NCBI RefSeq assembly: GCF_030272615.1
Contig: NC_081410.1
Span: forward strand, 228,012,915 to 228,076,914
Direction: 5' to 3'
DNA from: Cryptomeria japonica
Taxonomy: Eukaryota > Streptophyta > Pinopsida > Cupressales > Cupressaceae
DNA: 64,000 nucleotides
Of the stretch, positions 46,790-58,500 are shown piece after piece (position 1 is the stretch's first letter; each line of letters begins with the position of its first letter). The translations under genes and the position numbers were made by a program. Below the pieces are notes generated by a model, which saw only the letters and a program-made list of their open reading frames with translations, was not told the origin of the DNA and made no database searches.

Positions 46790-47540
46790 TTCAATATCAT
46801 TGATCTTCTTCTTCATCCAACTCTTTGTCTGTATCATTGAATCCAGATTCAACATTGTAAGGACTAGTCATATCATCATCATCATCATTGATATTAGTTT
46901 CGATAATGTCATCATCCACACTGATATCATCTTCATGAACATTAACTCCTACATCATCATGATCTAGTTCCTCTTCTTTGACATCTTCGTCAAGCACATC
47001 ATCAACTAACTATTGATCCTAATCATCATCTACATCATCTTCGAGTTGTTCGGTATCTTCTTCTTCCACCACATTATACTTTACTGGCCTTCCTCTTAGA
47101 TCATGTCTAACAACAAATGACCAACCTGGTTTACTTGGAACCTCTGAGTAAAATACCTGCTCACATTGGCTTGGAAGAACATACGGCTCATTTCCATCTT
47201 GCTTGATTGACCTTGTATTAACCATGGTAAATCCATTATCATGTTCAATAACAGTTCTCTCGAGATCATTTTCATTCAATCGTAGCATGTACTATTGGAT
47301 GACAAACAAAACTAATTTGAAGGACTTAAAGTCACACTCAAGTATATCATTTAAAATCCCATAGTCTAGATTTTCTGAGACTTCTGGATGTATGTTGCTT
47401 CTAGATAAAATATTATTCACCTGAAGGACTGCAGTTATCCCAGAATCACAAGTTTTCTTCATGTCATCCGACTTTTTGATTCAAAATTTACAACCATTGC
47501 ACCACATAGCCTTGTGGTGTTTCACTTGCAATATGTCAAA
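46790..47540 (-). pseudogene. CACTA TNP2-like gene, DUF4216 C-terminal part
   Basis: Minus-strand translation: NGCKF...IKKSDDMKK, then LDYGILNDILECDFKSFKLV, LRLNENDLERTVIEHDNGFT and VLPSQCEQVFYSEVPSKPGW, then an acidic Asp/Glu tail to 46797. This is the DUF4216 region found C-terminal to the transposase in CACTA (En/Spm) TNP2-type proteins. An in-frame TAG stands where Trp is expected (47291-47300 region), and further stops lie in the linker near 47000. The acidic tail is read through two stops. Confidence 0.75.
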
Positions 47541-48215
47541 CATGTAAAAATTATTGTATCGTCAGTTGATAGAGATATTTATTATCGGCCAAATGTATGC
47601 AAAGAAAAAAAACTCAAAATATATATACATCAATATAATTGAAAATAATTAAATAATATGGCTGATTAATATATTTATACGCACCTTTTTATCTCTTAAA
47701 CCATATGCTAAATCAATTTCCCTTGGTGTAACATTGGAATTCCATTACAATGAGCTTCTTTAACCAATGAAGTCACACCTTCCATGTTAATGTGCAACCA
47801 GATTGTTGACATCGTTCAATCCATACTGTCATCCAATCAAGATTATTTGCGATGTACAAATGTAGTGCATCCCACTCTCGACCAAGTGTATAAAAAAATT
47901 TGAAATTCACAAATGATGTATAATTAGTTAATTACCACGGTATACGACCTTAATTTATAATTAATGTATCTGAAAACCTGACATCTCACTACCAATGATC
48001 TTATTATCTTTCATAAGAAACCTCTGAACTATATGTATCCAAGACCCATTGTTCACACATTTCAAATTTCATGGAGTTAGAGAAAAAAAAGAAAAGGTTG
48101 CAAGAAATGGATGATTCATTTGAAGAAGGGTCTATGGGAGAAAATGAAGCACAATCCGAGTAAAGAACAATCTCTTAGATGATGATTGATGAATATGAAG
48201 AACTCCATGACAGGG
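47541..48215 (-). pseudogene. Degenerate CACTA transposase sequence
   Basis: Between DUF4216 and the N3 array. Scattered minus-strand text such as NSMKFEMCEQWVLDTYSSE and possible splice-type junctions. Consistent with the linker between DUF4218 and DUF4216 but too decayed for a firm call. Confidence 0.4.
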
Positions 48216-49200
48216 AATTACAAGTAGCCACTCATCAGAATAGCTGACAAAGGCGAAGTAACAATATTGTGTGATACCGACAAAATAAACTGTTCTGATA
48301 TTGTTATATCGACATAGCTTTGCCGAAAAAGAAATTGAGGATACCTATCAGAATGATTAACAAAGGCATAATAGAAATCCAATATAATACCGATGGAATG
48401 AACTACCCCAAAATCACTAAATCGGCATAGTTGTGCCAAATAGGAGAACCAAATGTCTATCAGAGTAAATGTCAAAGGCGGAACAATAAATATCTATAAC
48501 CCTGATAGACCAAACTATTCCGATATATGGATATCAGAATACATTATGCCAATATGAATTCCATTGAGATCACATACAGGATAGAGACAAGTCTAAAAGG
48601 TTACCCAGATAATGCAACTTATCCTGATAAAGGAAAATAAAGGACTAATCGATAAAGAATTATACATCCTTATCGGTATAACTACTGAAGATGGAATAAC
48701 CAGTTAACAGTATTCTGATAATGGAAGTTGTTCTGATGAGAAGTAAATAAAATAATTTTGGGGAAGTTACTTCAATCATGGATTCACAACTAAGAAAGAA
48801 AAATCGGGATGACCAATGGCGATAAAGGGCAACTAAAGGTAAAGTCTTTATCGGTATAGCTAATGAGATCGAAATCATGAATTATATGCTTTGACTATGT
48901 AACTTATTCTGATAGAGCATGGATATAAAAATATTGGAATAGCTATTCCAATCCCAGGCTTGTAACTAGAAAATCAACATCGGGATAACTTATGGCGATT
49001 AGTGAAGTTAAAGGCGAGGCTATCATCGGAGTAACTAAAGAAGTCAGGAATGCAATTTTGAGAGATGTCGATGGTTAAAGTAATGCTGATAGGCATTGTC
49101 CAAAAGGTCTTCAACACAGTTAACCTAGAGATAGGGATCAAATGAGTAATGGCTTATTGGAACCTTTGGCGAAGTGACATGAAGGAAACAGTTATAACAT
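48216..49200 (+). repeat. N3 leader: tandem arrays of about 112 bp and about 177 bp
   Basis: ATCAGAA/ATCAGAG anchors at 48234, 48347 and 48459 give steps of 113 and 112 bases. Each unit has (A)CAAAGGCG/GCAT, an ATACCGA-type motif and ATCGGCATAG...GCC-like inverted repeats. Further on, TATCGGTATA at 48671 and 48849 and ATCGGAGTA near 49025 give a step of about 177. The array precedes the N3 coding region, as the unrelated-looking GCGAAA array precedes N1. Confidence 0.65.
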
Positions 49201-49546
49201 ACATCAAAACATTACTATATTTATCTGCAGCGACAACCATGTCAAAGTGTCACCAAATTTAGAGGTATTGACAAAACTAATAGCACACGTCAACAAAAGC
49301 AATTCAAATTTTGAAAAGGCTTATGTATTGATTAGCAGGTCAAGAAATTTATTGTGCACGAACAACATTCTCTGCAATATATATTCAGGTTGGTTTCATA
49401 TCAAAACACATTATTCTATAGATGCTAAAGGCAAAACTGGAGTGACCCGAAAAGGGTGACAAGAACAAGCAAGCCTACAAAACAAGTAAGTCTTCGGAAT
49501 AGTCCTTCTACAATTTCCTCAAAAGATTAGTTGAATTGTTTATACA

Positions 49547-52522
49547 ATGGAGAGTTCTAGCAGTACTAGAAAGAGACAGAATGAGGAAACCAGTCAGACA
49601 AAGGGTAAAAAACAAAAAATAGAGGACACCATTATAGAAATAGAGCAAAATAAAACAAAATAAAGGAAATTAAGTCAAGACTTGCTTGATCAATTACTCA
49701 GGTCAATCCCTAAACCTAAGAAGTCTGCACAATGGAACTAGAGGATAATTACAACAATGTGGGGGATGTCTACACCACCATTAGGGGATATGAGCTATTC
49801 ATGTTCCATTACCATAGGTGAGACAATCCTGAACCAATTTGCAACCCATGGAGGTTAAACTTAGGAAAACTCAGTGTTCCTAATGTTTATATGAATGTAG
49901 ATATACTGAAGTTATTGGCACAACATTATGACCCCAAGAAGAGGGAAATTTGCAACAGAGAGGGTGAGCCTTGTTTCTATGTGTCAAGAGAAGCAATCTC
50001 TGAGGTGTTCATTCTAACTAGGATCTATGATCATCTCATTATTCTTGAATATTTAGTAAAGAAATATCGTAGACTAGATACTACCTACACATGATGGAGG
50101 CTACCCCTTCACATGATCAATCCTGATGCACCATTGGAGGCATAGGAAGGACTTGGATTCCATGTAAACCTATTTAAAACCTATCTTAGGTATACATACT
50201 ATTTAGTTGGCCAATTCCTTGATCTCAATACTCTAGATTTCATGATGATAGAGTCCATGGTGATTTCACCAGATATTTAATACCTCGATACAAGAGAATT
50301 CAATTTTGCCACATTTGTTGCTAGGCAAATTGATTTGATCCTTATTGCTATTAAGAAGGATCCATCTAAAATTTATTTTCCACACTATTCTTTGTTAATG
50401 CACATGACATTGTTCTATGGCCAAGACCTTGGTATCTGGCCTAAGGAGATGAGGATTAAATAGTTTGATGATGATAATCATCCTTTTTCAGTCCAATTAT
50501 GGACTTCAATCTAGGATTGTAGATTTTCCAGGTCTAGCTATATTCATTTTGAAGTATTTTGTGAAAAATTTATACAAATTTTATGATCACTCATGTAGCT
50601 CTGCACTCACACATGAGGTCAAAATATTCCTAAGGCCTACATACTTTGGGGGACTTGAGACATTCAAACATAATTGGGGTGGCAGGTATTGTTTCTCAGA
50701 TGTGACAATGATTAGGGTTTATGGCTTTGAAGAGTCCTCATTTCTGTTACCTAAGATACTGCCCAACGTGATAGCCTATTTTGAAATTATTAGACAAATG
50801 AGAATTTCCAATCACACACACTTGAGCTTACATGATAAACATGTTTTTATGCAAGGGATCATATGCATTGGTGAATTTACTATCATTGGGAAGGAAGAAC
50901 ATGAGCACACACTGAACAAATTATCCGATTACAACATGAAGCTAGGTGCACCAAGAAAAGGGTTTGACCCTAAAGGATACATTAATTATGAAAGGAGAAA
51001 GAAAAATTTTGGTGAGTATGTGCATATCCCATTTGTGAGGGATGATTTGATAAGGAACCTAGATGAGAAGGAGGCCGAAATGGCCATTGACAATCACAAC
51101 AAAAAGATGGAACAAAAGATGAGAGAGGCACATAGGATTGATGTGTCATCATCTAGTAATGAACAATCATCAAGTGATGATGAAATCTCTTTTGAGCAAC
51201 TCTCTAAAATGATGATTGAAGAACATGTGTCTTCTATTAGGGATCTAGAGGAAGAGGTGCCAATTGAAGAGGATCCAATGCATCTATCATGTAAAGATTT
51301 TGTGTCAGATGATGACTTTGTGAAGTCTTCAGAATTCAAATCTTTTTTATATAAGATAAAGGGTAAAGTAGTCAAGGAAAGTGCAAGAGAGGTGAATGCC
51401 TCCAATGAAAATCAGCTATTGGTCACCTTGAAAGGTTAAGTTGAGTAAGAAATGAGTTACATGACTCCTAAGAGAGGGAGGAAGCTACTTGAGAATGCAG
51501 GTGTTTTGATATTTCTTGGATGGGATTTAAATTCATCTTTGGTATTTGATAGTTTCGTCCATGGTATAGATGTCAAACATAAATTGTGTCCTGAAGGAGT
51601 AACCCAGGTATATATGGGTTCCATGTATAATCCTGATGAAAATTCCATGCTAATTTGGTCTCTCTACCCTCCACACAAGAAACCAATGATTATTGATACT
51701 CAAAAAACTTTTGGGCACATCATGACACTAAAGGTAGGAGAGACAGATCCAATTGTCACTGCTGATCTGGGCGTTAATGTTGCTAAGCTCTATAAAGCTC
51801 AAATTCAATTGTTGTTGAAAGAGAATGAGTTTGGTAGGATAGAGAAAATCAGATTGAGTAGAGAAATTGATCCTTTAAAAGAATTACTAAAGCAAAAAGA
51901 GTCACACAAATTGTTAACACAAGGTGAAAGCTCACAGCCACAGACTAAAGCTAGCAAACTTAAGGAATAAATTCTCCAGCTCCAGACCCAACTAAAAAGT
52001 GTCAAGACTAAGACACTATCTGCATTTGTTCATAAAAGGTTTACCAACTAGATGGTATGGATGGATAAATATTGGGAAATGTACTCAAAGAACCAATCGG
52101 CCATTTAGGAGCATGAAAGGTTAGAGAAAAGACTTCAAGACAGGCTTGAGGAGGTCTAAGGGAAAGACAAGGTGGACCCTGATGCTATTAAAAATTATGA
52201 AGAATTGATCCAAACACATAAAGAATATCTAGAGGCACTGAGGTCTAAAAGTTCTGATTTTATAGGAGATGGATCAAATGGCATCCCACCCCTGCTCAAT
52301 GAAGACAAAGACCTGAAGGAGAAATTTGACTAGTTTTGAGATTGTCAAATAGTATTCAAGAATGCAATGAAAGTAGCTAAAGAAGGAAACACAGACACAG
52401 TGGTGGACTGCATGGAGGACATGGTGACAATGGAATTTGAAGCAAGAGATACAATCCACAACTATGACATCCATTATATCAAAGAGTACCTGAAGCATTG
52501 GCCAAAGCACACTTGTGCTTGA
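49547..52522 (+). pseudogene. Family N protein, copy N3
   Basis: Starts at ATG 49547 with a Ser/Lys/Arg-rich N-terminus (STRKRQNEE, KGKKQKIED: possible nuclear signal). A frameshift near 49740 leads to NLGKLSVPNVYMNVDIL and AQHYDPKKRE, matching N1 VGKLVVPRVFMDVDLL and AHNYDPITR. A second frameshift near 50490 leads to the middle part with HNWGGRY and RVYGFEESSFLLP. Then come an acidic Ser/Glu linker, AGVLIFLGWDL (N1: AGVLILPEWDI), a coiled coil, and a helical C-terminus ending at TGA 52520-52522. At least ten in-frame stops, many TAG. Unrecognised function; N3 shows the most plausible start of the family. It interrupts a CACTA relic. Confidence 0.68.
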
Positions 52523-53344
52523 CTAGGTAATGATTAGTTTCCTTTAAGTTAATCTCTTAGTTTATTTCCAAAAGACACTTTTTAAAGGGCATGACCCTAT
52601 GATATGTTATAAATATTTAATGTAATCATTTGCAAGACATAAGTTAGGAGTGACAAGTTAGACATTATCAGTAATTTTCATACACATGTTCAAGCAAAGA
52701 CTCTTATTTTGAAATTAATACAAAAACCAGTTCTCTTATATGCTAATTGTGTTGTGGATGATTTTGCTTTCAAATCAGTTATTTGTTATAATTATCTATG
52801 GTTGATGATTGTTATCCTAAATCCTTGTTTGAATATTTTATGTTATAATTGCAAGTTAGAAGAATATAGAGTGCATCTGAGACAAACGGTGACTATTTGC
52901 ATTCTATTCTAATTGGTCTCTCTGTGAGAGTTAAATTTAATCAGACTAATTGTAATAAAAGATATCAAATTGTAACATTGAGGGTTGGGTAATTGACAGA
53001 GTTAAATTCAATAAGAGTATATGTTGATTTGAGAACCAACACCTTGGAGGAGTATTAAAAACATCTCTTAGTGGCTAAGTCAATGTTAGGAGAAGATTAA
53101 ATTATTTTATAAGTTTAATTAAGCTCAGTAGTTTAATTATTTGCCAAAAGACAATCTGAAGAGACACCTTTGTTGGGTCTTCTTCTTATAAATATGAAAT
53201 TGAACTGTAATATTTGATCATCAACACTTTTTCAGATTAATACTTTTCAGCATTGAAAGACTTATTTTCTGGACTAATACAATACCAATACTTTTCTATT
53301 TGTGTGTGGAAGATTCTTTCATTTGGACTAGTTCTCTATTGTTT
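52523..53344 (+). other. 3' flank of N3
   Basis: Non-coding, AT-rich. I do not see the CAAAGTGTAGAAGG hairpin here. 53060-53340 has LTR-like features (GTTGGGTCTTCTTCTTATAA ATATGAA). The boundary with the CACTA relic is about 53340-53390. Confidence 0.35.
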
Positions 53345-53745
53345 CTTTTCAAGAAATTGAAAGCAATATAAAATGTATTCTAATTAATCTCCATGACCAT
53401 CTTATAATTACTTCTCACTTTCCTCAATATACCTTTCCCCATCAAGTACTCCCCTTCAAATTTGTTAATGGAGTTGGGATCCCAAATGCAATCTACATGG
53501 ATCTTTGTTGTGAACTTAGGAAGATATTCAACAATGTACACCATGGTCTAGTATACCATATATCCCTCATCCATAGAACCCTCAGGATGTTCTCTTTGTC
53601 TAACCAAAGACTTCAAAAATTTCAAGTGCCTCTCAACTATCTACATTGACCTTGTGTGTACAGGTCTAGGCAATTCATTCTCCTTAGCTTGGTGTATGAG
53701 GTAGTGTTCTTGTGCATTGAAAAATGTCGAAGGTAGACACTATGT
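53345..53745 (-). pseudogene. CACTA TNP2-like gene, DUF4218 part
   Basis: The minus-strand translation reads LPSTFFNAQEHYLIHQAKEN, RPVHTRSM, a stop, IVERHLKFLKSLVRQREHPEG, then GYMVY, a stop, TMVYIVEYLPKF and INKFEGEYLMGKG. This is the highly conserved DUF4218 region of plant CACTA TNP2 transposases. Both in-frame TAGs replace residues expected to be Trp and Gln. It lies upstream (on the minus strand) of the DUF4216 part at 46790-47540, in the normal domain order, so one gene was split by the family-N copy N3. Confidence 0.82.
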
Positions 53746-53749
53746 GTGT

Positions 53750-54957
53750 GAAAAAGTGAAATAAGGTCTAATAGCTACAGGCACAACACTTTAATTAAGT
53801 CATTACATGTATGGTTAGTAAATTAATAATCAATAAATAATAAAACATAACAAAGCGACTAATTGCCTTCTAAAAGATGTGAGTATAAGATTACTCTTAG
53901 ATTTTTATAAGCAATATTAGTGACTAGACTACACCAAGATGATTTAATCTATATGAGCATGATATTAAACTATATGGATGCAAGATGGATGAAAGATTCA
54001 AGCAATAGTGAATTCAAGCAATATGGATTCATGCAGTAATGAAATAAACTAAATATGGCAAAAGCTAAACTAAGATGCAAATAATCTCAAAAAAGAAAGC
54101 ACAAGATCTTCAATGACTCCAGAGAAAAATCAGCATAATTATAATCTCCAAGGTGTTTCTCAAATATCTCCGGGGTTATTTGAATGAGAGCTGAAGGCTG
54201 AATTTATAGAGAATTCACAAGAGAGATCAAAAAAGCACAATTTAGAATTAATTGAAATAATTGAAAAATCGGGTTCAGTTAACCTTGAGATAGATTCCAA
54301 TTATAGTTTAATTGAAATGTATTCAGATAAGAAGTTCAAGTTACATTAGAAATAAGAATTAATTAATTCCATGCATTTGTGATAAAATAGAGAATTCTTT
54401 GATTTATTCAAGAAAAGAGCAGTTTAATGCAACTGAAGTTCTTTTTCTCAAAAGCTTGGAGTTCCAATTTTAGAGAAAGCAATTAATAATTCAATTAATT
54501 GTTTTTTCTAATTTCAAGTTCTCAATTTAGAAGAAAGAAATAATATCTCAAGTTCTCAATTTAGAAGAAAGAAATAATATCTCAAGTTTGATTTCTCTCT
54601 CAGTTTAATTATTTTATTTTATTTTCAATTAACTCTTGCTTTATGAATAATTCCTCTTTTGTGATAAATTAATTCCTTTTTGGCATGATTAAATGGCAAA
54701 TTTATTAATTAATTAAATATGCTAGGATATTTAATAAATTAAATAGGATAATTGATCAAAATGATTTTCTTGGAATGATTCAATTAAATAAATAAATATT
54801 TAATTAATATTGTGTAATTCACTTGCCATGTAATATATGATGATTAAAGAATTAATTAATGTGCTCAAGATTGATTTAATTGCCTTTGGTTAGGACCTTG
54901 GTGATATTGTCGAGATTAGGGGCCCATGGTTTAGATGACCAATTTTAGGGTATTACA
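53750..54957 (-). repeat. LTR-like sequence, minus orientation
   Basis: On the minus strand it starts TGTAATACCCTAAAATTGG at 54957 and is preceded by the purine tract TCAAAGAGAGGCAAA (54958-54972), as expected for a 3' LTR. The far end is not determined. It includes a perfect 34-bp tandem duplication (54515-54582). Confidence 0.45.
54515..54582. repeat. 34-bp perfect tandem duplication
   Basis: Unit CAAGTTCTCAATTTAGAAGA plus 14 more bases repeated exactly twice, followed by the start of a third. Confidence 0.9.
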
Positions 54958-54974
54958 TTTGCCTCTCTTTGAAT

Positions 54975-55760
54975 TAATGTGCGAGCAACACGTTGGTTCA
55001 AAGAATAGTTGATGTCTAGGAGATGCCAATTCTGAACTTGATTGATCACAAACCAGATGAAAAGTGGGGTGTTTAGCTTGATTTGAAGCGATAAAGCTGA
55101 ACATAATTAATTAAAGTGAAAATCGATCCCGAACTTGATTGAACTAGGAACAATAGAGAGCAAAGATACCAAACTTGAACTTGATTGGTCAAGAAGTAGA
55201 TCTTATTGATCTAGAACTTGATTGAACTAGACACAGTGAACGAAGATAAAATCAATCTTGAACTTCATGGATCAAGATACGATGAGCAAAGATAAACTGT
55301 CCAGCTTGATTTGATACGATGAAACTGAACACCTGCTTAGATTGAGCATGTGATCGAACATACTCTTTAAACCCTCGATTGAGTATAAACGAATAAATAG
55401 CTTGATGAAAAGTGATGAAACTGATTAAGGTTAAGAGACTAATTCAGATCAAGGCAAATATCAACTTGATTTGAAGTGATGAAACTGATATGCCCCTAGC
55501 GATTGATTTGATTCGTATGATCGAGACATCTCAACTTGATGTGAAGCGATGAAGCTGAGATGCCTCTTAGCAATAAGAATTTGATTTTCTTTAGATGAAA
55601 AAGAATTTTTTTTTTGACTTTGATGAAGATTTGAAAATTTTCTCGACTTTGAAGATGTGAGGTCATAAGGTCATGAGTATGCCCCCTCGGGAACGAAATC
55701 GAAAGATAGTGAGGGTACATGATGATTAGGTAATTGTTTATCGATGATAATTATTTGAGC
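54975..55760 (+). repeat. Degenerate repeats around CTTGATTTGAAGYGATGAAR
   Basis: Recurring text near 55077, 55306, 55467 and 55536 (CTTGATTTGAAGCGATAAAG, CTTGATTTGATACGATGAAA, CTTGATTTGAAGTGATGAAA, CTTGATGTGAAGCGATGAAG), interspersed with GAACTTGATTGA words. Non-coding. Confidence 0.55.
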
Positions 55761-56304
55761 ACAAATTGATTTAGAGGAATTTTTGAAAATTCAGCGTTAT
55801 TGATGAGAAATTAAGCGCAAATTTTATGAGAATTGAATTGAGATTCAGCGTTAATTTATTGAGATCTTGAGTGTAAATTGAAATGAGAATGAGCATCTGA
55901 TGAAAAAGTGCTAAGTGGTCCAAATTGTAAAATTGACTAGGAAAATGATCTCGTATTTCGATTTCGATCCAAAAAATGGAAGGAGAATGGGCAAATTAGC
56001 TAAGGGTACAATTTTCATGTCCATCGGAGCAAGTTGAAAAATTAGGGTTTTGGCTATATGTGGGGTAAAAGTGTCATTGTCAAATCATTTTAACCCTCCA
56101 AGTTTGAAAATTTAAAAAGCTTTCTATGAATAAAAATGGTGGTTCCCACTCATATGCATCGATTCGAGTGCCAGAGACGACATAACCGACCTCGGAACTA
56201 TGAGCCAGCGGTAAGTGAGCTATCTTAAGCCTATTATTCATTTCAATTTTGAATTTTTTTGTTGAATTTTTCAATTTTTGGCACGTTGAAGTAAGGCTTT
56301 CTCA

Positions 56305-56535
56305 TTTTGTCGTGCGAGATAGGATCCTGTCTTGTATGACAAAGTTATTTATTCTCTTTTTTCATTTTAGTCCATCAATTTTGTCGTTCTAGGCCTACCC
56401 TTATATCGTACGAGAACATTCAAAAGAGCCCCTTTTGTCGTCTTAGGGATAGTCTTGTGTCATATGGGAGTCTTTTGTCGTACTAGACCTATTTCTGACT
56501 TGTATGAGTTTCTGCCTCTACTGTGTTTTGTCATT
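56305..56535 (+). repeat. Short array upstream of the plant-mobile-domain relic
   Basis: TTTTGTCGT at 56305, 56379, 56433 and 56473, each followed by CTAG/CTTAGG-type text and TCTTGTATGA or TCGTACGAGA-like words; a degenerate fifth near 56526. The spacing shortens (74, 54, 40). Confidence 0.55.
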
Positions 56536-56676
56536 TGAAAAACAGTGAGCATTTTTAAAGGTGCAAACTTAAAATTTTGATTTTGCAGTTGATGTAGTTG
56601 GATTTGCATGATGTTTTGCTTCTCTTATAGGCTAATTTGAAATGTTTCCTGATGCTCTGTTGTTTGATTTTTGCAG

Positions 56677-58500
56677 GTTCAATTTCCTCACACTATTTTT
56701 AAATGTGTATATCCATTGACGATGACATTAGTGCATCAGTTGTCAGATATTGACCGGGCTCATATTGATTTATGCGGATTGACCCACCTTCTTCATTTAC
56801 CTGATATCTGTGTGAATCACAGAATGCTGACTGCGCTTGTAGAGAGATTCCATTCTGATCATAACACATTCCACTTGCCAGTTGGGGAGATGACCATCAC
56901 TCCTGAGGACGTAAATAGGATTCTCCGTATCCCTTTTGTTGGGGATAAGGTGGATTATGATGCAGTGCAACTTCCTGGGTTACTAGCTGTTATACATGTT
57001 TTTTTAGGGATCCAGATATTCTGACACGTTCTATCAGTTGGGACGTGATGATGGGAAGGTACAGTGAGGACTTCCCACTTGCTTGCATCTTGGCAGGTTT
57101 TATCGGTTGTTTTCTGATGTCGGACAGGGGACATCAAGGATTTTTGTGTGGATGGGGCAGGATGTTAGAGAGGCTTATTGAGACCCCTCAAAGATTAGGC
57201 TAGGGCTCTTGTATATTAGCACACATGTATCACGAGATGCATTAGATTGTATTTAGGAAGGGGAAGAGTATGGTTGTAGGAGTTTTGATTTTACAGGTAT
57301 GGGCCTGGGAGCACCTCCCAGTTTGCAAGACGATTGTAAATGATGGAAGGGATCCTGGTTAGCCCATTGTATATAGATATTCAGGATATGTTACTCAACC
57401 CCATTTGGGCAAGATAGATTTTTGGAGACGACAGCTGGATGATTTGATAGTCATGACATGGAGACCATACAGGGGTCTAGAGCTATGGGATGATTGGAGG
57501 GTTGTTTGCAAGGATTTGTTTGTGACTCGCCCACTCATCGATAGACCACAGACAGTAGTCGAGCAATTCATTGTTTCCTGAGTGATGAGGCAGTATGGTA
57601 GACCTGAGGGGATCTCATGGGAGTAAACTGCATATGCGCGTTATGCAGATGAGGAGAGGCAGGGATGGGCACTAAGATTATCTTATGCCTTGAGCATGCA
57701 AGAGTTGACCAGATTACAACGTCTTAGATGGGACTATATGGATGATGTTGCAGATGCGGGGGTCTTGCCCCAGTATAGGGATTGGTTCCAGCAGCATCCA
57801 TTCCAGAGATTTATAGATCTAGCTGAGCAGGTACCTCACATAGAGGAGATAGAGGATGATTCCCCCACGCAGGGATAGGGACAGCGACAGAGATAGGGAC
57901 AAAGAGTCGAGGCTCCAAGCGGGCATGTGGTGATCCTGGTGCTAGCAGCAGTAGGGTACTAGCTGGTGGTAGACAGTAGAGAGGAGAGGGTGAATCCCTA
58001 GGTACAGTTGGAGTGAGACTTGGTGGAGTGAGAGTGCCAAAGGGTGGAGGAGAGGAGGAGATAGCAGCGCCGAGACAAGTTTGGCAGAGGAGAGAGGAGC
58101 AAGGGGGAGTCAGAGGCAGAGATGGAGGCGAAGAGCTTGCAAGGGATGAGGGGGCTGACACAGCGCGGTCGATCAAAGCACACCTAGCAAGGTTATAGTC
58201 ACAGCTGATAGTGGCATAGACTCAGCTGGCGAAGCGAGACCATCAGTTAGCAGATCTTAGAGCAGAGCACAATCTTCAAGTTGCAGCGATGGGGTAGAGA
58301 AAGACACTCTTTAGTAGGAGGTTCTCCATCAGACGAGTTGAGGAGCCTATTATGTTGTGGTTTATAGCGTAGTTGTTCTAGTAGCGCATCAGGTTGTACC
58401 ATATTCATAGTATATGGCTCAATCTGAGGGAGCTCGGGCACCTCGTCAGGATCCCGGTCAGTAGGCTCCACCTCCTCCACCAGGCGATGAGGGAGAGGTT
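56677..58500 (+). pseudogene. Plant mobile domain (PMD) protein relic, transposon-derived
   Basis: Opens after a likely splice acceptor TTTTTGCAG (56668-56676). Contains the PMD signature: LSDIDRAHIDLCGLTHLLHL, ALVERFHSDHNTFHLPVGEM, TITPEDVNRILRIPFVG, then after a frameshift near 57005 YSEDFPLACILAGFIGCFL and CGWGRMLERLIETPQRLG, VWAWEHLPV, PHLGKIDFWRRQLDD, TWRPYRGLELWDDW, and a tail YRDWFQQHPFQRFIDLA. A low-complexity Arg/Gly/Glu-rich end follows. PMD proteins (Pfam PF10536) derive from transposons and some (MAIN-like) act in silencing and genome stability. Several frameshifts and TAG stops (e.g. near 57202) make this a pseudogene. Confidence 0.82.

Noticed and set aside
46797-46997. Acidic Asp/Glu-rich 66-codon frame as a separate protein
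   Set aside because: It continues the frame of the DUF4216 relic through two stops and is the tail of that pseudogene.
58247-58480. 77-codon minus-strand frame
   Set aside because: It is antisense to the low-complexity C-terminal region of the PMD relic and matches no family I know.
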